Shown: in pieces, positions 33,519 to 41,014 of the stretch
How the letters are laid out: each line of letters starts with the position of its first letter
Numbering within the stretch: position 1 is the first letter of the stretch
DNA from: Listeria_A hofi
GTDB taxonomy: Bacteria; Bacillota; Bacilli; Lactobacillales; Listeriaceae
Reading direction: 5' to 3'
Assembly: GCF_963575615.1 (NCBI RefSeq)
Contig: NZ_CAUYTL010000001.1
Span: 201,366-265,365, forward strand
DNA: 64,000 nucleotides
Program-made: the position numbers and the translations under genes
The notes under the pieces: generated by a model
The model's database searches: none
The model's input: the letters and a program-made list of their open reading frames with translations, nothing else
What the model was told of the DNA's origin: nothing

Positions 33519-34373
33519 TTATTTTTTAGACCAAGTTTCCTTGTAGGTTTCTAACTCATCAAGCGGGATGAATGCCGGAATAGAGCTTCCCTTATATGTT
33601 TTTTCAATAAATTTCTTCATTTCATCTGAGTGATAAATTTCCACAATTCTCTTCAAAGCTTCACGATTTGTATCACCTTTACGCACAGCAATGATATTAA
33701 TGTAAGGTTTCGCTGTATCTGACTCTAGGAAAATGGAATCTTTCAATGGATTAAGTTTCGCCTCAACAGCAACGCCATTATTGATTGTCGCAGCATCCAC
33801 ATCATCTAATGCACGCGGAATTTGACCAGCAACCATTGGCTTAATATCCAACTTTTTTGGATTTTCTTTAATTGCTTCTGGTGAACCGTTACCGTCAAAA
33901 TCATCAACCAATTTAATAAGTCCAGCCTCTTGTAGCAACAGCAACGCACGACCGTAGTTCGTAATATCGTCAGGAACAGCAATAGTTGCACCGTTTTTAA
34001 TATCCTTAATGTCTTTTACTTTATTCGAATACACGCCCATTGGAGCAATCACTGTTGAAGCAAGTGGCTCAAGATCTAACTTATTCTCTTTAATAAAAGA
34101 GTCAAAATAGGCAATTGTTTGAAATGCATTCGCATCTAAGTCTCCATCGGCAAGCGCGCGGTTTGGCAAGACATAGTCGCTAAACTCTTTCAATTCGATA
34201 GTAATACCGTCTTTTGCAGCAATCCGTTTAATTTCAGGCCATGTACGATCCCCAGCGCTGACACCAATCACCAAGTTCTTCTCATCTCCACTAGCCTTCT
34301 CATCCCCACCACCACAAGCAGTAGCAACAATAGCCAACAATACCAACGTTAAAACTAAAATTAATTTCTTCAT
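33519..34373 (-). CDS. metQ: Methionine ABC transporter substrate-binding lipoprotein
   Basis: 284 residues from the ATG at 34373 with AAGGGAG upstream. Lipobox TACG after a hydrophobic signal (about 3-20). NLPA family: VIGVSAGDRTWPEIK, DANAFQTIAYFDSFIKEN and IPDDITNYGRALLLL-type motifs are visible, with a C-terminal YKGSSIPAF. It delivers methionine to MetNI at the membrane. Downstream of metI but separated from it by structured element B (34463-34583), then 24 nt before the M20 gene. Confidence 0.93.
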   Translation of the reverse strand: MKKLILVLTLVLLAIVATACGGGDEKASGDEKNLVIGVSAGDRTWPEIKRIAAKDGITIELKEFSDYVLPNRALADGDLDANAFQTIAYFDSFIKENKLDLEPLASTVIAPMGVYSNKVKDIKDIKNGATIAVPDDITNYGRALLLLQEAGLIKLVDDFDGNGSPEAIKENPKKLDIKPMVAGQIPRALDDVDAATINNGVAVEAKLNPLKDSIFLESDTAKPYINIIAVRKGDTNREALKRIVEIYHSDEMKKFIEKTYKGSSIPAFIPLDELETYKETWSKK

Positions 34374-34462
34374 CCAAAAAACTCCCTTATTTTTATTTGT
34401 TTTATTTATTATATTCTTTAAAATCGTATTTTCTAGTCTTTTTTGACTAAGCAACCAAACGA

Positions 34463-34583
34463 GGCGGTGGCGAGAAAGGCTTAGATTCTAGGCAAATCCG
34501 AGCAACGAGCGGAATGTACGACCTGTACATGAGCACCGTAGCACAGGCTTTAACGGCGAAGATGAGCCTTTCTCGCCGTCGCC
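34463..34583. repeat. Structured intergenic element B (121 bp) inside the met operon
   Basis: The ends GGCGGTGGCGAGAAAGGCT (34463-34481) and AGCCTTTCTCGCCGTCGCC (34565-34583) pair over 19 positions with one mismatch. The interior has TCCG...CGGA and the perfect hairpin ATGTAC-GACCT-GTACAT followed by GA, the motif shared with element A at 10761. It lies between metI and metQ and so would be transcribed from the minus strand, opposite to the orientation of element A relative to its neighbours. Confidence 0.75.
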
Positions 34584-34587
34584 GGCA

Positions 34588-35238
34588 CTAGCGGCGACGA
34601 ATTTTGCGAGAAATGAAGTTCCCTAAAGACTGAACACTCTGGACAATAACGACCAAAATAATAACTGTAACAAGCATCGTAATGTTATCATAACGCTGAT
34701 ATCCATAGGTAATCGCCAAGTTCCCAATTCCGCCAGCTCCAACAACCCCCGCCATTGCAGTAGCGCCTACAAGTCCAATTGTCGCAGTAGTTAGTGTTAA
34801 AACTAGTGAGCTCAGTCCTTCTGGTAGCATAAAGCGCCAGATAATTTGCCAAGCATTTGCGCCCATTGCTTGAGCTGCCTCGATAATTCCCTGATCCACC
34901 TCTAAAAGCGAGTTTTCAACAAGTCTTGCAATATAAGGCCCAGCATAGAAAACAAGTGGGACAATCGCTGCTTTGACGCCAATGCTTGAATCAACGATAA
35001 AGCGGGTGACAGGAATCAATGCCACTAGTAGAATGATGAACGGGACAGAACGCAAAATATTAATAATCGGATTCAAAATATTAAAGATTAGCGTATTTTG
35101 CAAAATATGACCTTTTCGGGTGACAACGAGTAGAACCCCAAGTGGAATACCAATAAGGCAGGCAAACAAGAGCGACCAAGTAACCATATAGAGCGTTTCA
35201 ATAAATGCTGTGCTTAATTGTTCAGACGTTACTTCCAT
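34588..35238 (-). CDS. metI: Methionine ABC transporter permease
   Basis: 216 residues from the ATG at 35238 with GGAGG 9 nt upstream; a TTG three codons earlier lies in that site. Five membrane helices. The EAA loop that contacts the ATPase is EAAQAMGANAWQIIWRFMLPEG (about 135-156, only part given in order). The 17-nt overlap with the end of metN couples the two. It moves methionine across the membrane with MetN and MetQ. Confidence 0.93.
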   Translation of the reverse strand: MEVTSEQLSTAFIETLYMVTWSLLFACLIGIPLGVLLVVTRKGHILQNTLIFNILNPIINILRSVPFIILLVALIPVTRFIVDSSIGVKAAIVPLVFYAGPYIARLVENSLLEVDQGIIEAAQAMGANAWQIIWRFMLPEGLSSLVLTLTTATIGLVGATAMAGVVGAGGIGNLAITYGYQRYDNITMLVTVIILVVIVQSVQSLGNFISRKIRRR

Positions 35239-36253
35239 TTGCTCCAACCTCCTCTAATTTGACATTTTGTGTTGTTGCATAGGCGAATGCTCTCGCTATT
35301 TCCTCAGCCTCACCCGTAACTTCTACAATCATATAACCAAAAGCGATTGATTGAATTTCAGAAATATTCCCACTTAAAACGCTGACATTGACGTCGAATT
35401 GTTTCGCAATATTAGAGAGTAGTGGATTTCCTGAGGATTCACCCACAAATGTAAATTTCCAAACAGTCGCATTATGGGTCTGAATCAGCTTCCAAGCGCT
35501 CGCCGGGATGTCGTCATTGATAACTGTTTTGACAAAGTTTTTTGCAGTTTGAGACTGCGGATTTGAGAAAATATCGAATACTTTGCCTTCTTCAATAACT
35601 TGACCACCTTCCATAACCGCTACTCGATTACAAATTTCACGAATCACCGACATTTCATGCGTGATAAGCAGGATTGTAATATTGTATTCTTTATTGATTT
35701 TTTGCAGCAGTTCAAGAATCGCGCCTGTTGTTTCCGGATCTAGCGCGCTTGTTGCCTCATCACATAATAATACATCTGGGTTTGTCGCGAGCGCTCGTGC
35801 AATTCCAATACGCTGCTTTTGTCCACCTGATAATTGATCGGGATAGTTTTTTGCTTTATCTGCTAAGCCAACAAAATGAAGCAACTCCAGTACCCTTTTT
35901 TCTCGTTCTTTTCGATTTGTATGAATCAGTGCTAGTGGTATCGCGATGTTATCGAAAACCGTTTTGGAATTTAATAAATTAAAATGCTGAAAAATCATGC
36001 CAATCTTTTTTCGCTCTGCTCGAAGTTCTTTAGGCTTCAATGTCGTTAAATCCGTTCTTGCTACAGTTACAGAGCCTTTTGTGGGGCGTTCAAGCAAATT
36101 CACAGTGCGAATCAACGTACTTTTCCCAGCACCACTGAAACCGACAACACCAAATATGTCGCCTTTTTCAATCGTCAAGCTAACACCTTCTAATGCGGTT
36201 ACTTCTTTGCCTCCACTTTTGAAGGTTTTTGTTACATTTTTGAATTCAATCAT
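35222..36253 (-). CDS. metN: Methionine ABC transporter ATP-binding protein
   Basis: 343 residues from the ATG at 36253 with AAGGGAG upstream. Walker A GFSGAGKST (about 38-46), Q-loop IFQHFNLL, signature LSGGQKQR, Walker B VLLCDEATSALDPE, and a C-terminal NIL domain (about 265-340) that senses methionine in E. coli MetN. First gene of metN-metI-metQ-M20, directly behind a SAM-I riboswitch whose terminator ends about 30 nt before the start. Confidence 0.95.
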   Translation of the reverse strand: MIEFKNVTKTFKSGGKEVTALEGVSLTIEKGDIFGVVGFSGAGKSTLIRTVNLLERPTKGSVTVARTDLTTLKPKELRAERKKIGMIFQHFNLLNSKTVFDNIAIPLALIHTNRKEREKRVLELLHFVGLADKAKNYPDQLSGGQKQRIGIARALATNPDVLLCDEATSALDPETTGAILELLQKINKEYNITILLITHEMSVIREICNRVAVMEGGQVIEEGKVFDIFSNPQSQTAKNFVKTVINDDIPASAWKLIQTHNATVWKFTFVGESSGNPLLSNIAKQFDVNVSVLSGNISEIQSIAFGYMIVEVTGEAEEIARAFAYATTQNVKLEEVGANGSNV

Positions 36254-36283
36254 CCTATTCACTCCCTTTGTTGCCTTAACACA

Positions 36284-36490
36284 AAAAAATCTCCCCTTAA
36301 GTGAATAAGAGGAGATCCTAGTCCAAACATCTATGTACCGAATAATTATACAGTCATATTAATGCAGTCTTCGTCGTCTCATCTTATCTACCAAGCAAAA
36401 TGAAATGCTTGTTGGAATTGGCACAGTATCAAAAATGATCTGTTGCCGAGGTTTCGTAGGGCCAAATCCCTCCACCTCTCTGGATAAAAT
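36284..36490 (-). promoter_or_regulatory. SAM-I (S-box) riboswitch with terminator
   Basis: On the minus strand the aptamer runs about 36490 to 36376: TTTATC-CAGAGAGGTGGAGGG, GGCCCTACGAAACCTCGGCAAC, closing with GATAAGATGAG, which pairs back to TTTATC (P1). These are the S-box core blocks. The expression platform ends in ATCTCCTCTTA / TTAAGGGGAGAT followed by seven T (36284-36316). High SAM should terminate transcription ahead of metN. Confidence 0.95.
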
Positions 36491-36516
36491 GTGTAAGTCG
36501 TTATTTATTTTTTATA

Positions 36517-36545
36517 ACTATATCGTTTATTTCGGATACTGTCAA
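36517..36545 (-). promoter_or_regulatory. Promoter of the met operon
   Basis: TTGACA (36540-36545), 17-nt spacer, TATAGT (36517-36522) on the minus strand, about 25 nt before the aptamer. Confidence 0.85.
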
Positions 36546-36560
36546 CTACTTTTGGAAAAG

Positions 36561-36791
36561 TTATTTGTTTTTGTTGCGCAATTGTTCTAATTTCGACGCG
36601 ATTCGCGCTTTATTTTCAGCGGTTGTTTTTACATCTAGCGTTATTTGCATTCCTTCGATGAGGACGGAACTACCTTCATGAATATTGTTAGGTAACTTCG
36701 TTTGCGGGATGGTCCAAATTTGCTGATCCGGCTCAAGAAGAAAAATGGCTTTCCCATCCTCGATACGGTCTAAAATTGCTTTTTTACGCAT
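36561..36791 (-). CDS. DUF3006 protein
   Basis: 76 residues, beginning KKAILDRIEDGKAIFLLEPD, which is the DUF3006 signature; basic C-terminal helix. It is small and beta-rich, cytoplasmic by lack of a signal. DUF3006 genes usually stand next to secreted ComEC-type metallo-beta-lactamases, as here (7-nt gap). The function is unknown; its conserved partnership suggests a role tied to that protein's expression or activity. Confidence 0.82.
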   Translation of the reverse strand: MRKKAILDRIEDGKAIFLLEPDQQIWTIPQTKLPNNIHEGSSVLIEGMQITLDVKTTAENKARIASKLEQLRNKNK

Positions 36792-36798
36792 GGTTCAC

Positions 36799-37908
36799 CT
36801 ACTTTACGGTTGCTTTGCCTTGTTCTTTAATTTGACGAACAATGCCATCGCCTATTCCGTTTATTTTCTTCAGGTCATCAATTGTTCGGTACGGCCTTTC
36901 CGCAATAATCTTATCTGCTAATACAGGCCCAACACTCGGAAGGTATTGTAACTCTTCTGCGTTTGCTGTGTTAATATTAATTGTTTCAGGTACTGGAATT
37001 GATGTTCCTGGTTCTTCTGCTGTTTGTTTTCCATTATTGCTCCCTGGTTGTGGCGTGCCTGATTTTTCTGTTGCCACATGAATTTGCTTGCCATCCGTTT
37101 CAATTGTTACCGTTCCTTCAACATCAGTTCCATATGTCTTGATATCACGATCTTTAAGCCATTGGATGACTTCGCGATGTGGATGCCCATAGGAATTGCC
37201 CTTCTCAGCAGAATAAACCGCGACTTCCGGTTTGACCGCATCTAAAAAATAAGGTTGATTCGATGTAGACGAACCGTGGTGGCCTAAATCAAGAATCTGC
37301 GCGTCTAAATCAAGACCGCTATCCACCATTTCCCGCTCACGCGATTTCTCAGCATCACCAGTAAAAATAGCGGCAATATCTTTGTACGTTAAACGAATCG
37401 CAATAGAGTCATTGTTTGCGTTATCCGAAAGTTTATCCGGGCTCAAAACTTGAATTCCAAATGGGCCGAATGTGGCTTTTTCACCGCGCCTTGGTTCTTT
37501 ATACTTAGCATCTGATGCTAGCGCAGCATCGATTACGCGCTCATAAATGGAACTATTAAAAACGAGGCCATCCATCCAAATTTCTTTTGGTTTATATTGT
37601 TTGATTACTTTATCCGCATTACCGATATGATCTGAGTGCGGGTGCGTCAATAACAACAAATCAATTTTGGTGATATTCGCCTTTTCAAGATACGTCAAAA
37701 TACGATTATCGTCATGTCTCCCCGTATCAATCAAAACGGTTGTACCATCGTCCGCTTGAATAAGCGTGCTATCCCCTTGCCCGACATCAAAGAAGGTAAA
37801 TTTCGCGCCTTCTAGTGTGTTTTCTGTAACGCTCGATGTTTGTGTGCCATTCGAGCATCCAGCAATAAATAGGACTAAAATAATGCTCCATTTTGCTAAT
37901 TTTTTCAA
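36799..37908 (-). CDS. Secreted ComEC-type metallo-beta-lactamase with helix-hairpin-helix tail
   Basis: 369 residues from a TTG at 37906-37908 with GGGGAG 8 nt upstream; this yields MKKLAKWSIILVLFIAGCSN with lipobox IAGC. An MBL domain (about 35-275) has FTFFDVGQGDSTLIQ, LLLTHPHSDHIGN (HxHxDH) and LGHHGSSTSNQPY, as in the C-terminal domain of ComEC. After a Pro/Thr linker, INTANAEELQYLPSVGPVLA and INGIGDGIVRQI form ComEA-like helix-hairpin-helix motifs (about 307-365) that bind DNA. Together they suggest an extracellular DNA-acting enzyme, but the reaction is unknown. Confidence 0.88.
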   Translation of the reverse strand: MKKLAKWSIILVLFIAGCSNGTQTSSVTENTLEGAKFTFFDVGQGDSTLIQADDGTTVLIDTGRHDDNRILTYLEKANITKIDLLLLTHPHSDHIGNADKVIKQYKPKEIWMDGLVFNSSIYERVIDAALASDAKYKEPRRGEKATFGPFGIQVLSPDKLSDNANNDSIAIRLTYKDIAAIFTGDAEKSREREMVDSGLDLDAQILDLGHHGSSTSNQPYFLDAVKPEVAVYSAEKGNSYGHPHREVIQWLKDRDIKTYGTDVEGTVTIETDGKQIHVATEKSGTPQPGSNNGKQTAEEPGTSIPVPETININTANAEELQYLPSVGPVLADKIIAERPYRTIDDLKKINGIGDGIVRQIKEQGKATVK

Positions 37909-38013
37909 AATCTCAACTCCCCAATTCACTACACTTTAGCATAGCAGAATCGTCCCTCTGAGTAAATACTTTGTCGAGAAGTTGGGAGATTAGGAAAGAT
38001 AAAACACGACCCG

Positions 38014-38103
38014 AAAATGAAAATAAGCAAGAATCTTTATATGCACCATTTTCTTACATGGTTTTATACAAAGACTCTTACTTTATTTTATCTGCTTATT
38101 TTT
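38014..38103 (-). terminator. Long imperfect hairpin after the HesB-like gene
   Basis: AAAATAAGCA arms flank AAGAATCTTTATA and its partner TAAGAGTCTTTGTAT with an insertion of about 12 nt on one side. Reading minus, the gene at 38125 ends just before it. T-rich but without a clean T-run, so either a terminator or a palindromic repeat. Confidence 0.45.
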
Positions 38104-38124
38104 AGTTTCGTCTCACGCATTTAG

Positions 38125-38427
38125 TTATTTTACTTTCTCAAAGAACTTGAACGATACTTCTTCGCTCTTCGGATTGTAATCAATAATCCAATCATGGTCT
38201 TTAAAGTACCAATAGTCATGATCCTCAACATAGAATAAAATATCGCCAATTTGGTGTTGCAATGCCATTTCTGTCGGTTTCTCAGCTACTAACCCGATAG
38301 AGAACCCAGGATGTAGGGAACTGTTAGAGCCACCATATTTTGCGAATAGTCTAATTCCATTACCGTCCGTCGTATTAAACTCATTTCTGAACCAATGTTG
38401 TGCTTGATCGCTTACTTCGATTTGCAT
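38125..38427 (-). CDS. HesB/YneR-like protein
   Basis: 100 residues from the ATG at 38427 with GGAG 8 nt upstream. Begins MQIEVSDQAQHWFRNEFN, with IRLFAKYGGS and GFSIGLVAEKPTEM, typical of the HesB/YadR/YfhF subgroup. No cysteine occurs, so it cannot ligate iron-sulphur clusters the way IscA does. Its role is unknown. It sits beside the Dps gene, an arrangement also present in other Listeria as I recall. Confidence 0.82.
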   Translation of the reverse strand: MQIEVSDQAQHWFRNEFNTTDGNGIRLFAKYGGSNSSLHPGFSIGLVAEKPTEMALQHQIGDILFYVEDHDYWYFKDHDWIIDYNPKSEEVSFKFFEKVK

Positions 38428-38560
38428 TGTCATCACTCCTCTTCCCTATTTCGATTACTGCAAGAATAGCAGATATCTACTCATTTCGCATGTTTTTTGC
38501 TTACAGTTGATAATTGTATGTACCACTTTTTCCGAAAAGTTAAACTTCTTTTTTGAAAAA

Positions 38561-38596
38561 TAAAGAGCCCGCGTTCAGCAGACTCTTTATTTTAAA
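38561..38596 (-). terminator. Terminator after dps
   Basis: AAATAAAGAGTCTGC / GCGGGCTCTTTATTT with two mismatches, T-run after it on the minus strand. Confidence 0.8.
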
Positions 38597-38600
38597 ATCA

Positions 38601-39074
38601 TTATTTTTCCAAAGGGCCTTTTCCTAAGAATGCTTGGAACATCCAAATATGTTTGTCAATCGATGCTTTGAAGCCGATAAGCATGTCTTGTGTTACATCA
38701 TCGCCTTCTTTTCCTGTTAGTTCAATACCTTGTTGATATTCGTCGCGTAACAATTCTAATGTGCTGACAAGGTCTCCCATGAACTGCTCGATTGTTTTTG
38801 GTTTTGTGTATGGTGCTTCTTCGACACTTGCATTTTCTGAGAACTCTTTTAGTGTTGAAAATGGCGCGCCACCAATTGCTAATAAGCGTTCTGCTACTTC
38901 ATCCATTTGCTCACCAAACTCGCTGTACAAGTCATCCATTTTTTCGTGTAGTGTGAAGAAATTATGTCCACGCATGAACCAGTGGATTTGGTGAATTTTC
39001 ACCGTAAATACGTTTAGGTTAGCCACCTGATGGTTTAAAAATTCTTTTGTGTCTACTGAATTAATTGTTTTCAT
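38601..39074 (-). CDS. dps: Dps-family ferritin (Listeria Fri/Flp type)
   Basis: 157 residues with the four-helix Dps fold. The ferroxidase residues at the dimer interface are visible: KIHQIHWFMRGHNFFTLHEK (His about 31, His about 43) and MDDLYSEFGEQMDEVAERLL (Asp/Glu about 58-62). It forms a 12-subunit shell that oxidises and stores iron with hydrogen peroxide, protecting DNA; Listeria Fri is the model. GGAGGAGAATAATAA precedes the ATG. A PerR-like box lies 37-51 nt upstream, and a terminator follows. Confidence 0.95.
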   Translation of the reverse strand: MKTINSVDTKEFLNHQVANLNVFTVKIHQIHWFMRGHNFFTLHEKMDDLYSEFGEQMDEVAERLLAIGGAPFSTLKEFSENASVEEAPYTKPKTIEQFMGDLVSTLELLRDEYQQGIELTGKEGDDVTQDMLIGFKASIDKHIWMFQAFLGKGPLEK

Positions 39075-39104
39075 TTATTATTCTCCTCCTTATTTATAAT
39101 AACT

Positions 39105-39125
39105 ATTATATAATAATAATTATAA
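39105..39125 (-). promoter_or_regulatory. PerR-like box and -10 of dps
   Basis: TAATAATAATTATAA (39111-39125) matches the PerR box TTATAATNATTATAA at 14 of 15 positions. A TATAAT on the minus strand (39105-39110) abuts it, so bound PerR would cover the dps promoter. Iron/peroxide control is known for Listeria fri. Confidence 0.7.
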
Positions 39126-39200
39126 ACTAATTTTTATGATTTGTCCAATCGTGCTTTATCTCACAATCGAACATGCCATAATAACTCCATTTAAACATAG

Positions 39201-39238
39201 TTGACATCTTCTAACTTTGTAACTAAAATGGTTACAAA
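39201..39238 (+). promoter_or_regulatory. Rrf2 promoter with operator bracketing the -10 box
   Basis: TTGACA (39201-39206), 17-nt spacer, TAAAAT (39224-39229). The perfect inverted repeat TTTGTAAC (39216-39223) and GTTACAAA (39231-39238) lies directly either side of the -10 box. Transcription would start close to 39236, giving a leader of about 15 nt that still includes the AAAGGAG ribosome site. Confidence 0.85.
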
Positions 39239-39251
39239 GGAGTTGGTTGCG

Positions 39252-39677
39252 ATGAAAATAAGTAGTCGCTTTACAGTTGCTACTCATATTTTATCATTAG
39301 TTGCTACACAAGAGCCACCATTAACCTCTGACCGAATTGCAGAAAGTGTGAATACGAACCCTGTGGTCATTCGACGGATTAGTGGACAGTTAAAAAAAGC
39401 TGGGCTAATAGCAGTCAAAGCTGGAACTGGCGGAGCCACACTTTTAAAACCGCTTTGGGAGATTACATTATTGGAAGTTTATAAAGCTGTCGATAGTGTC
39501 GAGGATGGCGAATTGTTTCAATTTCACGAAAGTCCTAATCCAAATTGTGAAGTAGGTGCTCATATTCAAGGAGCGATGGAACAAACATTACTTGATGCGC
39601 AAACAGCTATGGAGCAAGTGTTGGCTGAGAAAACGTTGGCAGATGTTGTTGAGGCGATTAAAGCTGAATTACCGTAG
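39252..39677 (+). CDS. Rrf2-family regulator, YwnA type
   Basis: 141 residues from the ATG at 39252 with AAAGGAG upstream. Rrf2 winged helix (about 1-70): MKISSRFTVATHILSLVA, SDRIAESVNTNPVVIRRISGQL and KAGTGGATLLKPLWEITLLEVY. A single Cys (SPNPNCEVGAHIQ, about 100) replaces the three-Cys iron-sulphur set, so it is of the cluster-less YwnA/CymR-like kind, perhaps a thiol sensor. The operator bracketing its own -10 indicates autorepression. No obvious target gene follows within the transcript. Confidence 0.88.
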   Translation: MKISSRFTVATHILSLVATQEPPLTSDRIAESVNTNPVVIRRISGQLKKAGLIAVKAGTGGATLLKPLWEITLLEVYKAVDSVEDGELFQFHESPNPNCEVGAHIQGAMEQTLLDAQTAMEQVLAEKTLADVVEAIKAELP

Positions 39678-39684
39678 CATAGCA

Positions 39685-39733
39685 CTAGAATCATTTTTGA
39701 TGTTATGGTGCGTCAAAAATGATTCTTTTTTTT
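39685..39733 (+). terminator. Terminator after the Rrf2 gene
   Basis: AGAATCATTTTTGA (39687-39700) and TCAAAAATGATTCT (39713-39726), 14 bp perfect, then eight T. Confidence 0.93.
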
Positions 39734-39762
39734 ATACTAGGAAGTAAAAAGGGGTGAATCGA

Positions 39763-40500
39763 ATGGCTATTTGGTTGTGTGGGAACAGGCCGGTTGTGGA
39801 TAGTGAAATGGCGACTTGGGAGAAGGTCCATAATCTATTTTTACCAGCCGCTTACAAAGATTTGCTACGTGTTCACAACGGTGGAATACTTGCAAAAAAC
39901 CATTTTCCAGTAGCAGAGCCGACATCGTATGGTTTGGCAGACGCAGAAATTTATACTATTGCTGGACTCAATGATTTGAAGCATCATATTCAAGAGGAGC
40001 AAGATGTGGAGTTGCCTGGTACTCAAATTTATTTTCATCAAGATGGGCATCGCTATATCGGGTTGGATTATCAGACGACAGAGCCTAGCGTGATTTATGT
40101 AGACTTTGAGACGTTGCAAACGCTTGTTGTCGCAGAGAATTTTGAGCGATTTCTCGGGATGCTTTATTTTTCTCCTTTTAATATGAATTTTGTGCCGGAT
40201 TATCCACTTGAGAAATTGGAACAGATGTTGGCGATGGCGAATGTGAAAAAGACACTGGAAATTTTGCAGTTGTTGGAAGATTATGCAGCAAAGAATTGGT
40301 ATTTGACGCAGATTGATGGCTTGCTTCATTCAGAGGAGGCGCCGTATCGGCAAGCTGGTATAGAGTTGCTGGAGAATCAGATTTATTATTTCAGACGAAA
40401 ATTGGATGCAAAACGTGTCGATAGCATGCTACAATGGTTGGAATCTCAGCATTTTTGGCCAGAAAAGGTTGCTGAGTTACGGAAGGAATGGGAGGATTAA
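39763..40500 (+). CDS. SMI1/KNR4-family protein
   Basis: 245 residues from the ATG at 39763 with GGGGTG upstream. The SMI1/KNR4 (SUKH) fold covers about 15-140: LPAAYKDLLRVHNGGIL, GLNDLKHHIQE and HRYIGLDYQTTEPSVIYVD. A helical C-terminal part (about 150-245) is not recognised. SUKH proteins often act as immunity proteins to polymorphic toxins, but many are housekeeping orphans. No toxin gene is nearby. It precedes the LMW phosphatase by 1 nt, so the two are one operon. Confidence 0.85.
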   Translation: MAIWLCGNRPVVDSEMATWEKVHNLFLPAAYKDLLRVHNGGILAKNHFPVAEPTSYGLADAEIYTIAGLNDLKHHIQEEQDVELPGTQIYFHQDGHRYIGLDYQTTEPSVIYVDFETLQTLVVAENFERFLGMLYFSPFNMNFVPDYPLEKLEQMLAMANVKKTLEILQLLEDYAAKNWYLTQIDGLLHSEEAPYRQAGIELLENQIYYFRRKLDAKRVDSMLQWLESQHFWPEKVAELRKEWED

Positions 40501-40501
40501 G

Positions 40502-40975
40502 ATGGTAGTTCGTGTATTGTTTGTATGTTTAGGGAATATTTGCAGGTCCCCAATGGCAGAGGGTATGTTTCGTGCGAAGATCGATGCTGCTGGCTTGACA
40601 GATCAAATTCGGGTTGATTCTGCGGCGACGGGTAATTGGAATTTAGGAAACCCGCCACATCGCGGAACGCAACAAGTTTTGACGAAGCATGGGATTGATT
40701 ATTCACAAATGCGGGCTCGACTGATAGGTGCAGATGATTTTGATGATTTCGATTATGTGATTGGGATGGACAAATCCAATATGCAGGATTTGGAGGCTTT
40801 GCAACCCGCAGATAGCACGGTCGTACTGAAAAAACTGATGGATTTTGCGCAGGATGAAGCGCAATCTGATGTGCCAGATCCTTATTACACTGGGAATTTT
40901 GATGAAACAGAAAGGCTTGTTAGTGCTGGTTGTGATGGGCTTTTACGTGCAATTCGTGAAAAATTTGATATGTAG
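40502..40975 (+). CDS. Low-molecular-weight protein-tyrosine phosphatase
   Basis: 157 residues from the ATG at 40502. The P-loop CLGNICRSPMAEG (about 9-21) holds the catalytic Cys and Arg, and VPDPYYTGNFDE (about 120-131) the general-acid Asp. The family removes phosphate from tyrosine or arginine side chains; relatives in Listeria and Bacillus include PtpA/YfkJ and YwlE. Which one this represents cannot be decided by reading. It follows the SMI1-like gene and ends at a strong terminator. Confidence 0.93.
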   Translation: MVVRVLFVCLGNICRSPMAEGMFRAKIDAAGLTDQIRVDSAATGNWNLGNPPHRGTQQVLTKHGIDYSQMRARLIGADDFDDFDYVIGMDKSNMQDLEALQPADSTVVLKKLMDFAQDEAQSDVPDPYYTGNFDETERLVSAGCDGLLRAIREKFDM

Positions 40976-41014
40976 TAAAAACGACGATTCAGCCCGAATC
41001 GTCGTTTTTACTTA
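40976..41014. terminator. Bidirectional terminator, LMW phosphatase / nitroreductase
   Basis: AAAAACGACGATTC-AGCC-CGAATCGTCGTTTTT, between convergent stops. Confidence 0.93.

Noticed and set aside
38125..38427. IscA-like iron-sulphur scaffold
   Set aside because: The protein has the HesB fold signature but no cysteine, so cluster assembly is not supported.
39865..40329. 154-residue minus-strand frame over the SMI1/KNR4 gene
   Set aside because: Antisense to a recognisable SUKH domain, basic and without family features or a ribosome site.
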